Assembly (NCBI RefSeq): GCF_005876855.1
Contig: NZ_QLAE01000021.1
Coordinates: 1 to 64,000 of the forward strand
DNA length: 64,000 nucleotides
Direction: 5' to 3'
Source: Stutzerimonas nosocomialis
GTDB taxonomy: Bacteria; Pseudomonadota; Gammaproteobacteria; Pseudomonadales; Pseudomonadaceae
The notes below the pieces were generated by a model, which worked only from the letters and a program-made list of their open reading frames with translations, had not been told where the DNA came from and made no database searches. The position numbers were made by a program, and so were the translations under genes. This document shows, piece by piece, positions 54,249 to 64,000 of the stretch. Within the stretch, counting starts at the first letter, position 1, and every line of letters starts with the position of its first letter.

Positions 54249-57200
54249 ACATCTCGCGGTTGTTCATCCTGCGGCCGGTCGCGACCACTCTCAGCATGAT
54301 CGCGATCCTGCTGGCCGGCCTGATCGCCTACCGGCTGCTGCCGGTCGCGGCCCTGCCGCAGGTGGACTACCCGACCATCCGGGTGATGACGCTCTATCCG
54401 GGCGCCAGTCCCGAGGTGATGACCAGTGCGGTGACGGCGCCGCTGGAACGTCAGTTCGGGCAGATGCCCGGGCTGCAGCAGATGTCCTCGACCAGCTCCG
54501 GTGGCGCCTCGGTCATCACCCTGCGCTTTTCCCTGGACGTTCCGCTCGACGTCGCCGAGCAGGAAGTCCAGGCCGCGATCAACGCCGGCTCCAACCTGCT
54601 GCCCAACGACCTTCCGGCCCCGCCGGTGTACAACAAGGTCAACCCGGCCGACACGCCGGTGCTGACCCTCGCGATCACCTCCGAGAGCCTGTCGCTGCCG
54701 GCCCTTCACGATCTGGTCGATACGCGCATGGCCCAGCGCCTGGCGCAGATCAACGGCGTCGGCATGGTCACCCTGGCCGGTGGTCAGCGCCCGGCGGTGC
54801 GCATCCGCGCCAACCCCGAGGCGCTTGCCGCGTACGGCCTGTCGATGGCCGACGTGCGATCGCTGATCACCAGTGCCAACGTCAACCAGCCCAAGGGCAA
54901 CTTCGACGGCCCGACCCGGGTGTCGATGCTCGACGCCAACGATCAGCTGCGCTCGCCCGAGGAGTACGGCGAACTCATCCTGGCCTATCAGGACGGTGCC
55001 ACGCTGCGCCTGAAGGACGTCGCCACCATCGTCGATGGCGCCGAGAACGAGCGTCTCGCGGCCTGGGCCAACGAAAGCCGTGCGGTGCTGGTGAACATCC
55101 AGCGCCAGCCCGGCGCCAACGTCATCGACGTGGTCGAGCGAATCCAGGCGCTGCTGCCCGAAGTGGCCAAGAGCATGCCGGCCGGCCTCGACGTCGTCGT
55201 GCTCACCGACCGCACCCAGACCATCCGCGCCTCGGTGCGCGACGTGCAGCACGAGCTGCTGCTGGCCACCGCGCTGGTGGTGATGGTGACGTTCGTGTTC
55301 CTCAAGCGCCTGTCGGCGACCATCATTCCGTCCATCGCGGTGCCCCTGTCGCTGGTCGGCACGTTCGCGGTGATGTACCTGTGCGGGTTCTCGCTGAACA
55401 ACCTCACCCTGATGGCTCTGACCATCGCCACGGGTTTCGTGGTGGACGACGCCATCGTCATGCTGGAGAACATCGCCCGGCACCTGGAGGAGGGCGAGAC
55501 ACCGCTGCAGGCGGCGCTCAAGGGCGCGCGGCAGATCAGCTTCACGCTGATCTCGCTGACCTTCTCGCTGATCGCCGTGCTGATTCCGCTGCTGTTCATG
55601 CAGGACGTGGTCGGGCGGCTGTTCCGCGAGTTCGCCATCACCCTGGCGGTGGCGATCCTGATTTCGCTGGTGGTGTCGCTCACGCTGACGCCGATGATGT
55701 GCGCCAAGCTGCTCAAGCGCGAAAGCGACGAGCACAGCAAGCCCGACTGGGTCGAACGGCTGATCGGTGGCTATTCGCGATGGCTCACCTGGGTGCTGCG
55801 GCATCAGACCCTGACCCTGCTGGTCGCCGTCGCGACCCTGGGCCTCACGGTGCTCCTCTATCTGATCGTGCCCAAGGGCTTCTTCCCGGTGCAGGACACC
55901 GGTGTGATCCAGGGCATCAGCGAGGCACCGCAGTCGATTTCATTCCGCGCCATGAGCGAGCGTCAGCAGGAGCTGGCCAGGATCATCCTCGCCGACCCGG
56001 CGGTGACCAGCCTGTCTTCTTATATAGGTGTCGACGGCGACAACGTGACGCTCAACAGCGGCCGGATGCTGATCAACCTGCTGCCCCACGGCGAGCGCAC
56101 CGAGACGGCCAGCCAGGTGATCGAACGCCTGCGCCCGCAATTGGCCGAGCTGCCGGGTATCCAGCTCTATCTGCAGCCGGTCCAGGACCTCTCCATCGAG
56201 GATCGCATCAGCCGCACGCAGTTCCAGTTCAGCCTCGAGTCGCCCGATTCGGCGCTGCTCGAGGAGTGGACGCCGCGCCTGGTCGAGGCGCTGCGCGAGC
56301 GTCCGGAGCTGACCGACGTGGCCAGCGACCTGCAGAGCAGCGGCTTGCAGGTCTACCTGGACATCGACCGCGACGCGGCGGCGCGACTGGGCATCAGCAT
56401 CTCGGCGATCACCGATGCGCTCTATGACGCCTATGGCCAGCGGCAGATCTCGACCATCTTCACCCAGGCCAGCCAGTACCGCGTGGTGCTGGAGGCCGAG
56501 GCGGGCGGCCAGCTCGGCGCGCGGGCGCTGGAGCAGCTGTTCGTCGACAGCGAGGGCGGCACGCCGGTACGCCTGTCGAGCCTGGCGCGGATCGAGCAGC
56601 GCTCCGCGCCCTTGCTGATCAATCACATCGGCCAGTTTCCGGCGGTCACGCTGTCGTTCAACCTGGCGCCGAGGGTTTCGCTGGGGCATGCGGTCGAGAT
56701 CATCGAACAGGTCGAGCAGGAAATCGGCATGCCCGGCGGTATCCAGACGCGCTTCCAGGGCGCGGCAGAGGCCTTCCGTGCGTCGCTGTCGAGCACGCTG
56801 CTGCTGATCCTGGCGGCGGTGGTGACGATGTACATCGTGCTGGGGGTGCTCTACGAGAGCTACATCCATCCGATCACCATCCTCTCGACGCTGCCCTCGG
56901 CCGCGGTCGGCGCATTGCTGGCGCTGCTGATCAGCGGCAACGACCTGGGCCTGATCGCGATCATCGGGATCATCCTGCTGATCGGCATCGTCAAGAAGAA
57001 CGCGATCATGATGATCGACTTCGCCCTCGAGGCCGAACGTCACCAGGGCATGACGCCCGAGCAGGCGATCTACCGTGCCGCGCTGTTGCGCTTCAGGCCG
57101 ATCCTGATGACGACGCTGGCGGCGCTGTTCGGCGCGATCCCGCTGATGCTCGCCTCCGGCTCGGGCGCCGAGTTGCGTCAGCCGCTGGGTCTGGTGCTGG

Positions 57201-57325
57201 TGGGCGGGCTGCTGGTGAGCCAGGTGCTGACGCTGTTCACCACGCCGGTGATCTACCTGTTCTTCGATCGCCTCGGGCAGCGCTTGCGGCGCAACGAGGA
57301 CGGCAACCTGGAGGTGCAGGCATGA
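54245..57325 (+). CDS. muxB: RND multidrug efflux pump subunit (MuxB/MdtB type)
   Basis: The 1026-residue inner-membrane proton antiporter of the HAE1 class has twelve helices and two large periplasmic loops. The proton-relay Asp pair lies in [23 protein letters not shown], and the relay Lys in [19 protein letters not shown]. It begins [18 protein letters not shown]. It functions as a heterotrimer with the following pump in MdtABC/MuxABC systems, which export novobiocin, macrolides and related compounds in P. aeruginosa. The ATG overlaps the muxA stop. Confidence 0.95.
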   Translation: MNISRLFILRPVATTLSMIAILLAGLIAYRLLPVAALPQVDYPTIRVMTLYPGASPEVMTSAVTAPLERQFGQMPGLQQMSSTSSGGASVITLRFSLDVPLDVAEQEVQAAINAGSNLLPNDLPAPPVYNKVNPADTPVLTLAITSESLSLPALHDLVDTRMAQRLAQINGVGMVTLAGGQRPAVRIRANPEALAAYGLSMADVRSLITSANVNQPKGNFDGPTRVSMLDANDQLRSPEEYGELILAYQDGATLRLKDVATIVDGAENERLAAWANESRAVLVNIQRQPGANVIDVVERIQALLPEVAKSMPAGLDVVVLTDRTQTIRASVRDVQHELLLATALVVMVTFVFLKRLSATIIPSIAVPLSLVGTFAVMYLCGFSLNNLTLMALTIATGFVVDDAIVMLENIARHLEEGETPLQAALKGARQISFTLISLTFSLIAVLIPLLFMQDVVGRLFREFAITLAVAILISLVVSLTLTPMMCAKLLKRESDEHSKPDWVERLIGGYSRWLTWVLRHQTLTLLVAVATLGLTVLLYLIVPKGFFPVQDTGVIQGISEAPQSISFRAMSERQQELARIILADPAVTSLSSYIGVDGDNVTLNSGRMLINLLPHGERTETASQVIERLRPQLAELPGIQLYLQPVQDLSIEDRISRTQFQFSLESPDSALLEEWTPRLVEALRERPELTDVASDLQSSGLQVYLDIDRDAAARLGISISAITDALYDAYGQRQISTIFTQASQYRVVLEAEAGGQLGARALEQLFVDSEGGTPVRLSSLARIEQRSAPLLINHIGQFPAVTLSFNLAPRVSLGHAVEIIEQVEQEIGMPGGIQTRFQGAAEAFRASLSSTLLLILAAVVTMYIVLGVLYESYIHPITILSTLPSAAVGALLALLISGNDLGLIAIIGIILLIGIVKKNAIMMIDFALEAERHQGMTPEQAIYRAALLRFRPILMTTLAALFGAIPLMLASGSGAELRQPLGLVLVGGLLVSQVLTLFTTPVIYLFFDRLGQRLRRNEDGNLEVQA

Positions 57326-57356
57326 CGTGCGGATGCCAGGCGGCAAGCGGCAAGCC

Positions 57357-60300
57357 ATGAACCTTTCCGCTCCTTTCATCGCACGCCCGGTGGCGACCAT
57401 GCTGCTGAGCCTGGCGATCCTGTTGCTGGGCGGCGTCAGCTTCGGCCTGCTGCCGGTCTCGCCACTGCCGAACATGGATTTCCCGGTGATCACGGTGCAG
57501 GCCAGCCTGCCCGGCGCCAGCCCGGAAATCATGGCGTCCAGCGTGGCAACGCCTCTCGAACGCGCCCTGGGCACGATCGCGGGCGTCGACCAAATGAGCA
57601 GCCGCAGCAGCCAGGGCTCGACGCGCATCACCATCCAGTTCGACCTGGGGCGCGACATCAACGGCGCGGCGCGGGACGTGCAGGCGGCCATCAATGCGTC
57701 GCGCAACCTGTTGCCCAGCGGCATGCGCAGCATGCCCACCTACCGCAAGATCAACCCGTCCCAGGCGCCGATCATGGTGCTGTCGCTGACCTCCGAGGTG
57801 CTCGACAAGGGGCAGCTCTACGACATCGCCTCGACCATCATGGCGCAGAAGCTTTCCCAGGTGGTCGGGGTCGGCGAGGTTCAGGTCGGTGGCAGTTCGT
57901 TGCCGGCGGTGCGCGTCGAATTGCAGCCGCAGCAGCTGGAGCAGTACGGCGTGTCCCTGGACGAGGTGCGCCGCACCATCGCCGAGGCGAACGTGCGGCG
58001 GCCCAAGGGCATGGTCGAGGACGACACGCAGCACTGGCAGATCCGTGCCAGCGACCAGCTGCGCAAGGCCGCCGACTACGTGCCGCTGATCATCCGCTAT
58101 CAGGATGGCGCGAGCCTGCGGCTGGGCGACGTGGCCAAGGTGCAGGACGCGGTCGAGGACCGTTACAACGCCGGCTTCTTCAATAACGAACAGGCCGTGC
58201 TGCTGGTGATCAACCGCCAGGCCGGCGCCAACATCATCGAGACCATCGAGGGGATTCGCGCCGAACTCCCGGCCCTGCAGGCGATCCTGCCCGGCAGCGT
58301 CAACCTGGACGTCGCGATGGACCGCACACCGGTGATCCGCGCCACCCTGCACGAGGCCGAGCGCACCCTGCTGATCGCCATCGCGCTGGTCATCCTGCTG
58401 GTGTTCCTGTTCCTCGGGCGCCTGCGCAGCGCACTGATTCCCGCGCTGGCCGTGCCGGTCTCGCTGGTCGGCACCTTCGCCGTGATGTACCTGTTCGGCT
58501 TTTCCCTCAACGTGCTCTCGCTGATGGCGCTGATCCTGGCGGCCGGGCTGGTGGTGGACGATGCCATCGTGGTGCTGGAGAACATCGCCCGGCACATCGA
58601 CGAGGGCATGCCACCCTTGAAGGCGGCCTATGTCGGCACCCGCGAGGTCGGGTTCACGTTGCTGTCGATGAACCTGTCGCTGGTCGTGGTGTTCGTCTCG
58701 ATCCTGTTCATGGGCGGCATCGTCGAGCGGCTGTTCCGCGAATTTTCCATCACGCTCGCCGCGGCCATCCTGGTTTCGCTGCTGGTCTCGCTGACCCTGA
58801 CGCCGATGCTCTGCGCGCGCTGGCTCAAACCGCACCGGCAGGAAGAAGAGGGGCGCCTGCACCGCTGGAGCCATCAGGCGCACCAGTGGCTGCTGGGCTA
58901 CTACGACCGCTCGCTGAGCTGGGCGCTGCGTCACCGCCTGATCACCCTGATCAGCCTGCTTGCGACCATCGTGCTGAACGTCGTGCTCTACGTCATGGTG
59001 CCCAAGACCTTCCTGCCGCAGCAGGACACCGGCCAGATCACCGGCTTCATTCGCGGTGACGACGGCATGTCGTTCCAGGTGATGCAGCCCAAGATGGAGA
59101 TCTTCCGCAAGGCGGTGCTGGCCGATCCCGCTGTCGAAAGCGTGGCCGGCTTCGTCGGGGGGCAGGGCGGCATCAACAACGCCTTCATGATCGTGCGCCT
59201 CAAGCCCCTGTCCGAGCGCGGCATTTCGGCGCAGAAGGTGATCGAGCGCATCCGCGCGCAACAGCCGACGGTGCCGGGGGCGCGGATGTTCCTGATGGCC
59301 GACCAGGACCTGCAGTTCGGTGGCGGTGGGCGTCAGCGCAGCTCCGAGTATTCCTACACGCTGCTCAGCGGCGACCTGGAGCAGCTGCGCACCTGGCTGC
59401 CGCAGGTCAACCAGGCGCTGCGCGAGCTGCCGGAGCTGACCAGCATCGACGCCAACGAAGGGCGGGGCGCCCAGCAGATCAGCCTGAAGGTCGATCGGGA
59501 TGCCGCGCGGCGCCTGGGCGTGGACATGGCGACCGTCACCACGCTGCTCAACAACGCCTTCAGCCAGCGGCAGATCTCCACCATCTACGAGAGCCTCAAC
59601 CAGTACCGGGTGGTGATGGAGATCGACCCCAGATACGCCCAGTACCCCGAGGTACTCGAACAGGTCCATGTCATCACCAGCGACGGCCGACGGGTGCCGC
59701 TGTCGGCCTTCGCCCGCTACGAGCGCAGCCTGGAGAACGACCGGGTCAGCCACGACGGGCAGTTCGCCGCGGAGAACATCGACTTCGACCTGGCGCCCGG
59801 TGTCAGCCTGGATCAGGCCACCGTCGCGATCGAGCGCGCCGTCGCGGCCATCGGCCTTCCGTCGGAGGTGCAGGGCCGCCTCGGCGGCACGGGCAGCGCG
59901 TTCCAGTCGACCCAGGACAGCCAGCCGCTGATGATCCTCGGCGCGCTGCTGCTGGTGTACATCGTGCTCGGCATTCTCTACGAGAGCTACATCCATCCGT
60001 TGACGATCCTGTCCACCCTGCCTTCGGCCGGCGTCGGCGCGCTGCTGGCGATCCTCCTGACCGGCCAGCAGTTCAGCCTGATCTCGCTGCTCGGCCTGTT
60101 CCTGCTGATCGGCGTGGTGAAGAAGAACGCCATCCTGATGGTGGACCTGGCCCTGCAGTTCGAGCGCTACGACAAGCTGGCGCCGGAGGAATCCATTCGC
60201 CGGGCTTGCCTGTTGCGTTTCCGGCCCATCCTGATGACCACCCTGGCGGCGATTCTCGGTGCGCTGCCGTTGCTGCTCGGCGGCGCCGAGGGCTCGGAGA

Positions 60301-60464
60301 TGCGCCAGCCCCTGGGCCTGTCGATCATCGGCGGGCTGTTGCTGAGCCAGGTGCTGACGCTTTACACCACGCCGGTGGTCTATCTGTATTTCGACCGCCT
60401 GCGTCATCGGTTCAATCGCTGGCGTGGTATCCGTACCGACGCCGCTCTGGATAACCCGTTATGA
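57357..60464 (+). CDS. muxC: RND multidrug efflux pump subunit (MuxC/MdtC type)
   Basis: The 1035-residue second pump subunit begins MNLSAPFIARPVATMLLSLA and has the Asp pair in GLVVDDAIVVLENIARHIDEGMP and the Lys in GVVKKNAILMVDLALQFERYD. The ATG at 57357 is preferred over an upstream reading from 57327 because it opens on the family N-terminus. Two non-identical HAE1 pumps in tandem are diagnostic of the MdtBC/MuxBC heteromeric type. Its stop overlaps the opmB start. Confidence 0.95.
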   Translation: MNLSAPFIARPVATMLLSLAILLLGGVSFGLLPVSPLPNMDFPVITVQASLPGASPEIMASSVATPLERALGTIAGVDQMSSRSSQGSTRITIQFDLGRDINGAARDVQAAINASRNLLPSGMRSMPTYRKINPSQAPIMVLSLTSEVLDKGQLYDIASTIMAQKLSQVVGVGEVQVGGSSLPAVRVELQPQQLEQYGVSLDEVRRTIAEANVRRPKGMVEDDTQHWQIRASDQLRKAADYVPLIIRYQDGASLRLGDVAKVQDAVEDRYNAGFFNNEQAVLLVINRQAGANIIETIEGIRAELPALQAILPGSVNLDVAMDRTPVIRATLHEAERTLLIAIALVILLVFLFLGRLRSALIPALAVPVSLVGTFAVMYLFGFSLNVLSLMALILAAGLVVDDAIVVLENIARHIDEGMPPLKAAYVGTREVGFTLLSMNLSLVVVFVSILFMGGIVERLFREFSITLAAAILVSLLVSLTLTPMLCARWLKPHRQEEEGRLHRWSHQAHQWLLGYYDRSLSWALRHRLITLISLLATIVLNVVLYVMVPKTFLPQQDTGQITGFIRGDDGMSFQVMQPKMEIFRKAVLADPAVESVAGFVGGQGGINNAFMIVRLKPLSERGISAQKVIERIRAQQPTVPGARMFLMADQDLQFGGGGRQRSSEYSYTLLSGDLEQLRTWLPQVNQALRELPELTSIDANEGRGAQQISLKVDRDAARRLGVDMATVTTLLNNAFSQRQISTIYESLNQYRVVMEIDPRYAQYPEVLEQVHVITSDGRRVPLSAFARYERSLENDRVSHDGQFAAENIDFDLAPGVSLDQATVAIERAVAAIGLPSEVQGRLGGTGSAFQSTQDSQPLMILGALLLVYIVLGILYESYIHPLTILSTLPSAGVGALLAILLTGQQFSLISLLGLFLLIGVVKKNAILMVDLALQFERYDKLAPEESIRRACLLRFRPILMTTLAAILGALPLLLGGAEGSEMRQPLGLSIIGGLLLSQVLTLYTTPVVYLYFDRLRHRFNRWRGIRTDAALDNPL

Positions 60465-61942
60465 GCATGACCCGTTCCAACCCGGATCGTCCTATCCCGG
60501 CGATGCGTCCCCTTGCCGTCGCCGTGCTGGCGCTGTCCCTTGGTGGCTGCACCCTGGGCCCCGACTACCAGCGCCCGACGTTGCCCGCGCCGGCTGAATT
60601 CAAGCAAGCCTCGGGCTGGAAGGCCGCAGCGCCCGCCGACGCCTTGCAGCGCGGCGCCTGGTGGCAGCTGTATGGCGATCCCGAGCTCGACGCGCTGGTC
60701 GAGCGCCTGAACGTCTCCAACCAGAGTCTGGCCGCGGCCGAAGCGCAGTACCGCCAGGCCCGCGCACTGGTGCGCGGTGCCCGTTCGCAGCTGTTCCCGC
60801 TGGTCGGCGCGAGTGGCGGTGTCACCCGCTCCAGCCAGGGAAGCGGGAGCAGCAGCTCGCAGTTCGACCAGGGCAGCAGCCGTCGCGACAACTACGAGGC
60901 GGGAGTGAGCGCCTCCTGGGAACTGGATATCTGGGGCCGCCTGCGGCGCAACCTGGAGGCCAACCGGGCCAATGCCGAGGCCAGCGCCGCCGACCTTGCG
61001 GCGGTCAAGCTGAGCCTGCAGGCCGAGCTGGTGCAGACCTACCTGCAGCTGCGGGTGCTCGATGAACAGCAGCGCCTGCTCGACCAGACCGTGGCGTCCT
61101 TCGAACGCTCGCTGCGCCTGACCCAGAACCAGTACAACGCCGGCATCGTTCCGCGTTCGGACGTCGCCCAGGCGATGACTCAACTCAAGAGCACCCAGGC
61201 CCAGGCGATCGACCTGAAGTGGCAGCGTGCGCAGCTCGAGCACGCGATCGCCGTGCTGGTCGGCGTTGCGCCGTCCGAACTCGGCATCGCCGTGAGCGAC
61301 CGCATCCCGTCGTTGCCGCACGTCCCGCTTGCCTTGCCGAGCGAGCTGCTCGAACGGCGGCCGGACATCGCTTCGGCGGAGCGCCAGGTGATCGCCGCCA
61401 ACGCGCAGATCGGTGTTACCCAGGCAGCCTGGTATCCGGACCTGACCCTGTCGGCCAGCGGCGGCTATCGCAACAGCAGCTTCAGCGATCTGTTCAGCGT
61501 GCCCAACCGTTTCTGGTCGCTGGGCCCGCAACTGGCGGTCACCTTGCTCGACTTCGGCAGTCGCCGCGCCGAGCTGGAACGCGCCGAGGCGGCGTACGAC
61601 CAGACGGTCGCCAACTACCGGGAAACGGTGCTGCAGGGCTTCCGCGAGGTCGAGGACTACCTCGTCCAGCTGCGCGTGCTGGAGGAAGAGGCGGTGGTAC
61701 AGCGTGAGGCACTGGAGGCGGCCCAGGAGTCGCTGCGGCTGATCGAAAACCAGTACCGTGCCGGTACGGTGGACTTCATCAGCGTCGCCACGGTGCAATC
61801 CAACGCGTTGAGCAACGAGCGCACCAACCTCAGCCTGCTGGGCAGCCGCCTCACTGCCAGCGTGCAACTGATCGCCGCGCTCGGCGGCGGCTGGCAGAGC
61901 AGCGCACTGCAATCCGACGCGCCGGGCGCGAGCACCGAATAG
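60461..61942 (+). CDS. opmB: Outer-membrane efflux channel (OpmB/NodT family lipoprotein)
   Basis: The 493-residue TolC-like protein has a lipobox (LALSLGGCTLGPDYQRP, with the acylated Cys) and two duplicated OEP repeats with long helices (LAAAEAQYRQARALVRGARSQLFP, then LRLTQNQYNAGIVPRSDVAQAMTQLKSTQAQAIDL, and again LRLIENQYRAGTVDFISVATVQSNALSNERTNL). It forms the outer-membrane exit of the MuxABC pump. It is the last gene of the operon, followed by a strong terminator. Confidence 0.94.
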   Translation: MSMTRSNPDRPIPAMRPLAVAVLALSLGGCTLGPDYQRPTLPAPAEFKQASGWKAAAPADALQRGAWWQLYGDPELDALVERLNVSNQSLAAAEAQYRQARALVRGARSQLFPLVGASGGVTRSSQGSGSSSSQFDQGSSRRDNYEAGVSASWELDIWGRLRRNLEANRANAEASAADLAAVKLSLQAELVQTYLQLRVLDEQQRLLDQTVASFERSLRLTQNQYNAGIVPRSDVAQAMTQLKSTQAQAIDLKWQRAQLEHAIAVLVGVAPSELGIAVSDRIPSLPHVPLALPSELLERRPDIASAERQVIAANAQIGVTQAAWYPDLTLSASGGYRNSSFSDLFSVPNRFWSLGPQLAVTLLDFGSRRAELERAEAAYDQTVANYRETVLQGFREVEDYLVQLRVLEEEAVVQREALEAAQESLRLIENQYRAGTVDFISVATVQSNALSNERTNLSLLGSRLTASVQLIAALGGGWQSSALQSDAPGASTE

Positions 61943-61958
61943 CCATCCACCAGGCATG

Positions 61959-61987
61959 AAAAAACCAGGCCGGAGCCTGGTTTTTTT
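61959..61987. terminator. Bidirectional rho-independent terminator
   Basis: A stem of CCAGGC/GCCTGG with a CGGA loop is flanked by six A and seven T. It lies between the convergent opmB and dctP-type genes. Confidence 0.93.
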
Positions 61988-62006
61988 ATGCCTTGCTGCG
62001 CGGCGC

Positions 62007-63678
<1,672 letters not shown>

Positions 63679-64000
63679 ATGCAGCCACGTCCTCATCTCG
63701 CCATCGGTGCCGAGCACGCGTGGCCGCGTGGCTTCACCCTGTTGTTAACCCTGATGCTGTATGCCTTCCCTTCGCAGGCCTGGGAGTACGACGCCGAGCG
63801 ACAGCGCATCGAGCGGTTCTTCCCCGATGCCGAGAGCATTTCCGAGCCCGAAGGCGCGTACCAGGTTCGTTCGCTGCGCAAGGGCAACGACATCCTCGGC
63901 TACGCCTTCCAGAGCATTCACGTCACCGACATCCCGGCGTACTCCGGCAAGTCGATCAACCTGCAGGTGCTACTCGACCCTCGGGGCGTGATCCGCGACG
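63679..64000 (+). CDS. nosR: NosR, N-terminal part (nitrous oxide reductase regulatory/electron-transfer flavoprotein)
   Basis: The first 107 codons are present and the gene runs off the window. A signal/anchor segment (FTLLLTLMLYAFPSQAW) is followed by YDAERQRIERFFPDAESISEPEGAYQVRSL and ILGYAFQSIHVTDIPAYSGKSINLQVLLDPRGVI, the start of the periplasmic FMN-binding domain of NosR. NosR is a membrane flavoprotein with C-terminal iron-sulfur clusters that supports nosZ expression and supplies electrons to N2O reductase. It is normally first in nosRZDFYL, so the rest of the denitrification cluster should follow beyond 64 kb. Confidence 0.9.
   Translation, partial: MQPRPHLAIGAEHAWPRGFTLLLTLMLYAFPSQAWEYDAERQRIERFFPDAESISEPEGAYQVRSLRKGNDILGYAFQSIHVTDIPAYSGKSINLQVLLDPRGVIRD

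Noticed and set aside
57237-60407. A 1056-codon open frame opposite muxC
   Set aside because: It is an antisense shadow rich in Gln, His and Asp with no recognisable domain; muxC is unmistakable on the other strand.

Overview
The window is a GC-rich gammaproteobacterial chromosome segment. It is most likely from the Pseudomonas stutzeri group (Stutzerimonas). The evidence is the 5' end of nosR behind a perfect Anr/Dnr box, a Pseudomonas-type mannitol locus (mtl), a MuxABC-OpmB-type RND pump, DUF1652-like small proteins, and the overall codon use. It is mostly ordinary chromosomal and accessory metabolism. I see no prophage, insertion sequence, CRISPR array, rRNA or tRNA.

Layout. 0-3.1 kb: a topoisomerase IB gene broken by one frameshift, then a run of small Pseudomonas-type proteins, three of which look like diverged copies of one domain. 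3.2-8.1 kb: a Cache-domain chemoreceptor, undecaprenyl-diphosphatase, a DUF1993 protein and the ABC-F protein YbiT. 8.7-14.1 kb: six tightly overlapping genes combining RsbR, RsbS, RsbT and RsbX-like modules with two hybrid histidine kinases, i.e. a stressosome-type switch feeding a phosphorelay. 14.2-17.2 kb: a TonB receptor and a periplasmic DUF4198 protein behind a good Zur box. 17.3-21.0 kb: a dadA-like/ridA/TAXI-binding-protein operon with a divergent LysR gene. 21.0-21.6 kb: a zapE remnant and ppiC.

21.7-26.4 kb: a gluconate locus in which gluconokinase is fused in frame to the small TRAP permease, followed by the large permease, the binding protein and a GntR-type LacI repressor. One operator-like palindrome lies upstream and a second near-identical one lies inside the fusion linker. 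26.4-28.7 kb: a LysR regulator and an acyl-CoA dehydrogenase. 28.8-38.4 kb: the mannitol/arabitol locus, transcribed mtlZ, mtlR, mtlE, F, G, K, D, Y on the minus strand. 38.4-40.1 kb: an AT-rich island and a PstS-OmpA fusion protein behind a Pho box. 40.1-47.3 kb: xthA, a GNAT acetyltransferase, tamA and tamB.

47.4-52.7 kb: an alanine/Na+ symporter, tpx, a SAF-domain oxidoreductase and a MurJ-like flippase. 53.0-61.9 kb: the muxABC-opmB efflux operon. 62.0-64.0 kb: an orphan DctP-type binding protein and the truncated start of nosR.

The strongest items for follow-up are the gluconokinase-DctQ fusion with its internal operator, the stressosome/phosphorelay cluster with three consecutive RsbT/RsbW-type ATPase domains, and the Zur, Pho and Anr/Dnr sites that assign regulation to their genes. 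All functional calls come from reading the sequence and recalling families; no database search was possible.
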